8,000 nucleotides of DNA from JBEKCP01 sp050014815 (GTDB lineage Bacteria; Planctomycetota; Planctomycetia; Pirellulales; Thermoguttaceae): NCBI GenBank assembly GCA_050014815.1, contig JBEKCP010000267.1, positions 1 through 8,000 of the forward strand, written 5' to 3'. Both the position numbers and the translations under genes were made by a program. How positions within the stretch are numbered: position 1 is the first letter of the stretch; each line of letters opens with the position of its first letter. The notes under the pieces were generated by a model. That model was not told the DNA's origin and made no database searches. It was given only the letters and a program-made list of their open reading frames with translations. This document shows, piece by piece, positions 4,972 to 8,000 of the stretch.

Positions 4972-6963
4972 ATGCGTCGGCGCCCCCCGAAGCTCGCCGT
5001 GGTCCTCCTGGTGATCGCCTCCCTCGTCGGGTGCAGTCCCCAGCAGCCCTTCTATTTCCACGGGACGGGGGACCTTTCGCGATACATCGGGATGGCGACC
5101 GAGATCGAGAACCCGGACGTTTGCGAGGAGCCCCTCCGCGAGGCGGCGGGGGACCTGCGGCCGTTCTCTGTCGGCCAGAACCAGCCGAAGGAGGTCTGGA
5201 GCCTCCGGTTGGAGGACGCCGTCCGGTACACGCTGGAGAACAGCAAGGTCTTCCGGACGATCGACAGGCCCGTCAGCTCGAGCCTCGCTCTGGTGCCGGC
5301 CGGCGCGGAAACGGCCGGATTTCCTCCGGCGACCATCTACGATTCGGCACTGACGGAGACGAACGTGGCCCCCGGCAACTACGGCGTGCAGGCGGCCTTG
5401 TCGCAGTTCGACGCGCAGTTGACGACCACCGTCTTCTGGGAGAAGAACCGCGAGCCCCAGGATAACTTCGCCTTCCTTCCCCTGGTCTTACACCAGGACA
5501 CCGCGCAGTTCCAGACCCAGTTGAGCAAGGTGGGTGCGACCGGCACGACGTTCACGGTGCAACACAACGTGACCTACGACCTGGACAATAACCCCCGGGT
5601 CTTTCCAGCCGCCTGGAACACGAATTTCGAGGTTGAAGTCCGGCAACCGCTGTGGCAGGGCAACGGGGTGGAATTCAACCGCATCGGCGGTCCCAACGCC
5701 CAGCCCGGACTCAACCAGGGCGTGGTCATCGCGCGGATCAACACCGACATCAGCCTGGCCGCTTTCGAGGCGAGCGTTCGCGATCTCGTGTCGCAGGTCG
5801 AGACGACCTACTGGGATCTCTACTTCGCCTACCGCAACCTGGATGCGGCGGTCAGCGGGCGAGACAGCGCGCTCGGCACGTGGCAGAAGACCTATGCCCT
5901 GTTCAAGGCCGGCGCCAAGGGAGGCGAGAAGTCCACGGAGGCCCAGGCCCGCGAACAATACTTCCTCTTCCGCAGCACGGTCGAGCAGGGGCTCAACGCG
6001 CTCTACACGGCCGAGCGGAAACTCCGCCTCCTGATGGGGCTGGCGGCGACCGACGGCCGGCTGATCCGGCCGGCGGACGAGCCGACTGTTGCGAAAGTCG
6101 CGTTCGACTGGACGCAGATCCACGGCGAGGCGCTGAGCCGCAGCGTCGAGCTCCGCGCCGCGAGGTGGCGGGTCAAGCGCCGCGAGATGGAAGTCATCGC
6201 CGCGAAGAACTGGCTCTTGCCCCGGCTGGACGCCGTGGCACGCTACAAATGGCTCGGCATGGGCCAGAACCTGGTCCAGGAGGGCGGCGGCGAGAGCTTC
6301 GACGCCAACGGCGCCCCGCTCTTCGGCGGCTCCTACGAAAACCTCTTCGGCAACAACTACCAGGATTGGCACCTCGGGCTCGAGCTCCACATGCCCATCG
6401 GGTTCCGGAAGGAGCTTTCGGGCGTGCGGAACGCCCAGTTGGGCCTGGCCCGGGAACGCGCCGTCCTGAAGGAGTCCGAGTTGGACATTTCCAGCCAGTT
6501 GGCCACCGCGATTGCCGACCTCGACGCCAACCTGGCGCTGTGCCAGACGAACTACAATCGCCGCATCGCAGCCGAGCGCAACGTCGAGGCCGTGCAGGCC
6601 GCCTACGACACCGGCACGGTCGCCATCGACGTCCTCTTGCAGGCCCAGCGGCTCCTGGCGCAGGCCGAGAGCGACTACTACCGGTCGCTGGCCGAGTACA
6701 ACAAGTCGATCATGCAGGTCCACCTTCGCAAGGGCTCGCTGTTGGAGTATAATGGGGTCTACCTGGCCGAAGGGCCATGGCCGGGGAAGGCTTACTTCGA
6801 CGCCCGGCGGCGGGCCGTCGCCCGCGACGCCGCCAAGTCGCTCGACTACGGTTTTACCATGCCGCGGGTGATCAGCCGCGGGCCGTACCAGCAGCATGAA
6901 CCCGTCGAGAATCCAACGCCTGTTGAAGCTGATCGGCCTGCTCCAGTCGGGCAAGGGCTATAA
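4972..6963 (+). CDS. TolC-family outer-membrane efflux lipoprotein
   Basis: This is probably the outer-membrane channel subunit of a tripartite exporter or type I secretion system; the substrate is unknown. It has 663 residues, longer than E. coli TolC (about 490). A lipoprotein signal opens it: RRRPPK, a hydrophobic core, then the lipobox L18-V19-G20-C21 with Ser after the cysteine. About 60 residues follow before WSLRLEDAVRYTLENS (76-91), the usual first element of TolC repeats. FEASVRDLVSQVETTYWDLYFAYRNLD (265-291) through AERKLRLLMGL (347-357), and GVRNAQLGLARERAVLKESELD (484-505) through LAQAESDYYRSLAEYNKSIMQVH (562-584), are the two helical hairpins. The sequence between them has beta-barrel-like YKWLGM and WHLGLELHMPIG. 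The segment LLEYNGVYLAEGPWPGKAYFD (590-610) seems typical of planctomycete members (from memory). AAGGA lies nine bases before the ATG. No inner-membrane pump or membrane-fusion gene is visible. The last 68 bases overlap the WYL regulator gene. Confidence 0.9.
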   Translation: MRRRPPKLAVVLLVIASLVGCSPQQPFYFHGTGDLSRYIGMATEIENPDVCEEPLREAAGDLRPFSVGQNQPKEVWSLRLEDAVRYTLENSKVFRTIDRPVSSSLALVPAGAETAGFPPATIYDSALTETNVAPGNYGVQAALSQFDAQLTTTVFWEKNREPQDNFAFLPLVLHQDTAQFQTQLSKVGATGTTFTVQHNVTYDLDNNPRVFPAAWNTNFEVEVRQPLWQGNGVEFNRIGGPNAQPGLNQGVVIARINTDISLAAFEASVRDLVSQVETTYWDLYFAYRNLDAAVSGRDSALGTWQKTYALFKAGAKGGEKSTEAQAREQYFLFRSTVEQGLNALYTAERKLRLLMGLAATDGRLIRPADEPTVAKVAFDWTQIHGEALSRSVELRAARWRVKRREMEVIAAKNWLLPRLDAVARYKWLGMGQNLVQEGGGESFDANGAPLFGGSYENLFGNNYQDWHLGLELHMPIGFRKELSGVRNAQLGLARERAVLKESELDISSQLATAIADLDANLALCQTNYNRRIAAERNVEAVQAAYDTGTVAIDVLLQAQRLLAQAESDYYRSLAEYNKSIMQVHLRKGSLLEYNGVYLAEGPWPGKAYFDARRRAVARDAAKSLDYGFTMPRVISRGPYQQHEPVENPTPVEADRPAPVGQGL

Positions 6964-7981
6964 CTCCGACGCCCTGGCCGCGGCCTGCCAGGTCAGCCGG
7001 CGGACGATCTTTCGCGACGTGGAATTGTTGCGGGCATCGGGCCTGTCGCTGGTCTTCGACGAGGCCGACCAGCGGTATTGCCTCCCGGCGGTCGCCTATC
7101 TTCCGCCGCTGGACTTCACGGCCGAGGAGGCCCTGGCGCTGATCGTCCTGTGCCACGGATTGGGCGACGGCCGGCTGCCCTTCCTCGGCCCTGCCCGCGC
7201 CGCCGCCGTGAAACTCGAGAGCAACCTGCCCGCGCAGATGCGCGAGCAGTTGCGGGGCGTGGCCCCGTCCGTCGAGATCCACCCCGCTCCGGCCAGCCCG
7301 CTGACCGGTCAAGGCGACGTCTACCGGCAGTTGCTCACGGCGATCGCCGGGCGCCGATGTGTCCGCATCGGCTACCACAGCCTGGCCGAGCGGCAGGACA
7401 TCTCGACCCGCTTGAGCCCCTACCGTTTATTGTTCAGCCGGCGGAGTTGGTACGTGCTCGGCCGGTCGTCGCTGCACCGCGGCACGCGGACGTTCAATCT
7501 GGGGCGGATCCGGAAGATCGAGATCCTCCCGGACGGCTACCGCGTCCCGCGGGGTTTCTCGGTCGATCGCCATCTGCGCAACGCCTGGCACCTGATCCCC
7601 GAGCCGGGCCCCGATCATGAGGTCCTGGTCCGCTTCAGCCCCATGGTCGCGGAGAATGTGGCCGAGGTCGTCTGGCACAAGACCCAGCGGGTCAAGTGGA
7701 ACCACGACGGGACATTGGATTTCCAAGCGACCGTCTCCGGGCTCAACGAGATCTCGTGGTGGATCCTCGGCTATGCGGACCAGGCGGAGGTGCTCCAGCC
7801 GCCGGAATTGCGGCAGTTGGTGGCCCAACGGGCGGCACGGATGGTTGCCCGGTACGCCCGCCAGGCGGCCGGTCCACTCGGCGGCGTTCCGGCGAGCGGC
7901 GTCATTCCCCCGCCGCACGGCGCGAGCCGGCCTCGCAGCGAGTCGCCTTTGCCGGTAAGGGCGCCGCCGCGAGGATTATGA
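6896..7981 (+). CDS. WYL-domain helix-turn-helix transcriptional regulator (YafY/DeoR-like)
   Basis: This is a cytosolic regulator with 361 residues. The N-terminus (about 5-60) is a winged HTH: IQRLLKLIGLLQSGKGYNSDALAAACQVSRRTIFRDVELLRASG. Residues about 140-210 form the WYL domain, with IGYHS (158-162), RLSPYRLLF (172-180), SWYVLGR (184-190, the W-Y-L-type motif) and FNLGRIRKIEIL (200-211). A WCX-type C-terminal domain follows (about 240-320), with VLVRFSPMVAENVAEVVWH and SWWILGYADQAEVLQP. The last 40 residues are Pro/Gly/Arg-rich and look disordered. WYL domains are thought to sense nucleic acids or other ligands; this one's ligand and targets are unknown. The start at 6896 fits family N-termini but has no clear Shine-Dalgarno sequence and lies 68 bases inside the TolC-like gene in another frame, so translation may be coupled to it. 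Confidence 0.92.
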   Translation: MNPSRIQRLLKLIGLLQSGKGYNSDALAAACQVSRRTIFRDVELLRASGLSLVFDEADQRYCLPAVAYLPPLDFTAEEALALIVLCHGLGDGRLPFLGPARAAAVKLESNLPAQMREQLRGVAPSVEIHPAPASPLTGQGDVYRQLLTAIAGRRCVRIGYHSLAERQDISTRLSPYRLLFSRRSWYVLGRSSLHRGTRTFNLGRIRKIEILPDGYRVPRGFSVDRHLRNAWHLIPEPGPDHEVLVRFSPMVAENVAEVVWHKTQRVKWNHDGTLDFQATVSGLNEISWWILGYADQAEVLQPPELRQLVAQRAARMVARYARQAAGPLGGVPASGVIPPPHGASRPRSESPLPVRAPPRGL

Positions 7982-8000
7982 CGCGGGTTTGTTTCCGCAG

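Noticed and set aside
4716..5061. Small minus-strand open frames upstream of the TolC-like gene
   Set aside because: They have no ribosome binding site or recognisable family, and they overlap the leader hairpin and the TolC-like 5' end.
5488..6954. Long minus-strand open frame opposite the TolC-like gene (488 codons)
   Set aside because: It is a shadow of codon bias in the real gene; the plus strand shows a lipobox and TolC family blocks.
7982..8000. Last 19 bases after the WYL gene
   Set aside because: The stretch is too short to support any feature.

Overview
The window is high-GC bacterial DNA with six protein genes, most likely from a planctomycete. That assignment is an inference. It rests on the ispE–spoVG gene pair, a SpoVG with a CxxC...CxxC zinc ribbon inside it, a TolC-like lipoprotein with an 'LLEYNGVYLAEGPWPGKAYFD'-type C-terminus, poor Shine-Dalgarno use at several genes, and many short GC-rich palindromic repeats. 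I see no rRNA, tRNA, CRISPR array, integrase or intact transposase.

Layout. Positions 1-2734 (+) carry the 3' part of purL and then a complete purQ. These are the synthetase and glutaminase subunits of the fourth step of de novo purine synthesis. Between them lie a terminator-like hairpin and an array of about six ATCCCTA units running up to the purQ start. Positions 2735-2862 are a convergent intergenic region holding a two-armed palindrome and a duplicated copy of the purQ 3' end. Positions 2863-4436 (-) carry ispE (isoprenoid MEP pathway) followed by spoVG, transcribed leftward from a good sigma70-type promoter at 4537-4565. ispE has an apparent one-base frameshift near 4210-4251. Positions 4566-4971 are a divergent intergenic region with another palindrome and a long hairpin just before the next gene. 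Positions 4972-7981 (+) carry a TolC-family outer-membrane lipoprotein and, overlapping its end by 68 bp, a WYL-domain transcriptional regulator.

The most notable feature is the density of small palindromic elements: six sites in about 4.1 kb. Five are two-armed and 63-77 bp long, with inverted arms around a variable spacer, and most arms are themselves small hairpins. They form at least two sequence families, one with core GGGGAC-W-GTCCCC and one with apex GCTTGC. Two sit inside purL and one solo arm sits inside purQ, all without breaking the reading frame. They therefore add peptide segments to essential enzymes, as has been described for Rickettsia palindromic elements. The architecture resembles REPINs, but no mobilising RAYT gene is present in the window.

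Functionally, purL/purQ make one enzyme, ispE/spoVG form a leftward operon, and the TolC/WYL pair is an envelope-export gene coupled to a possible regulator.
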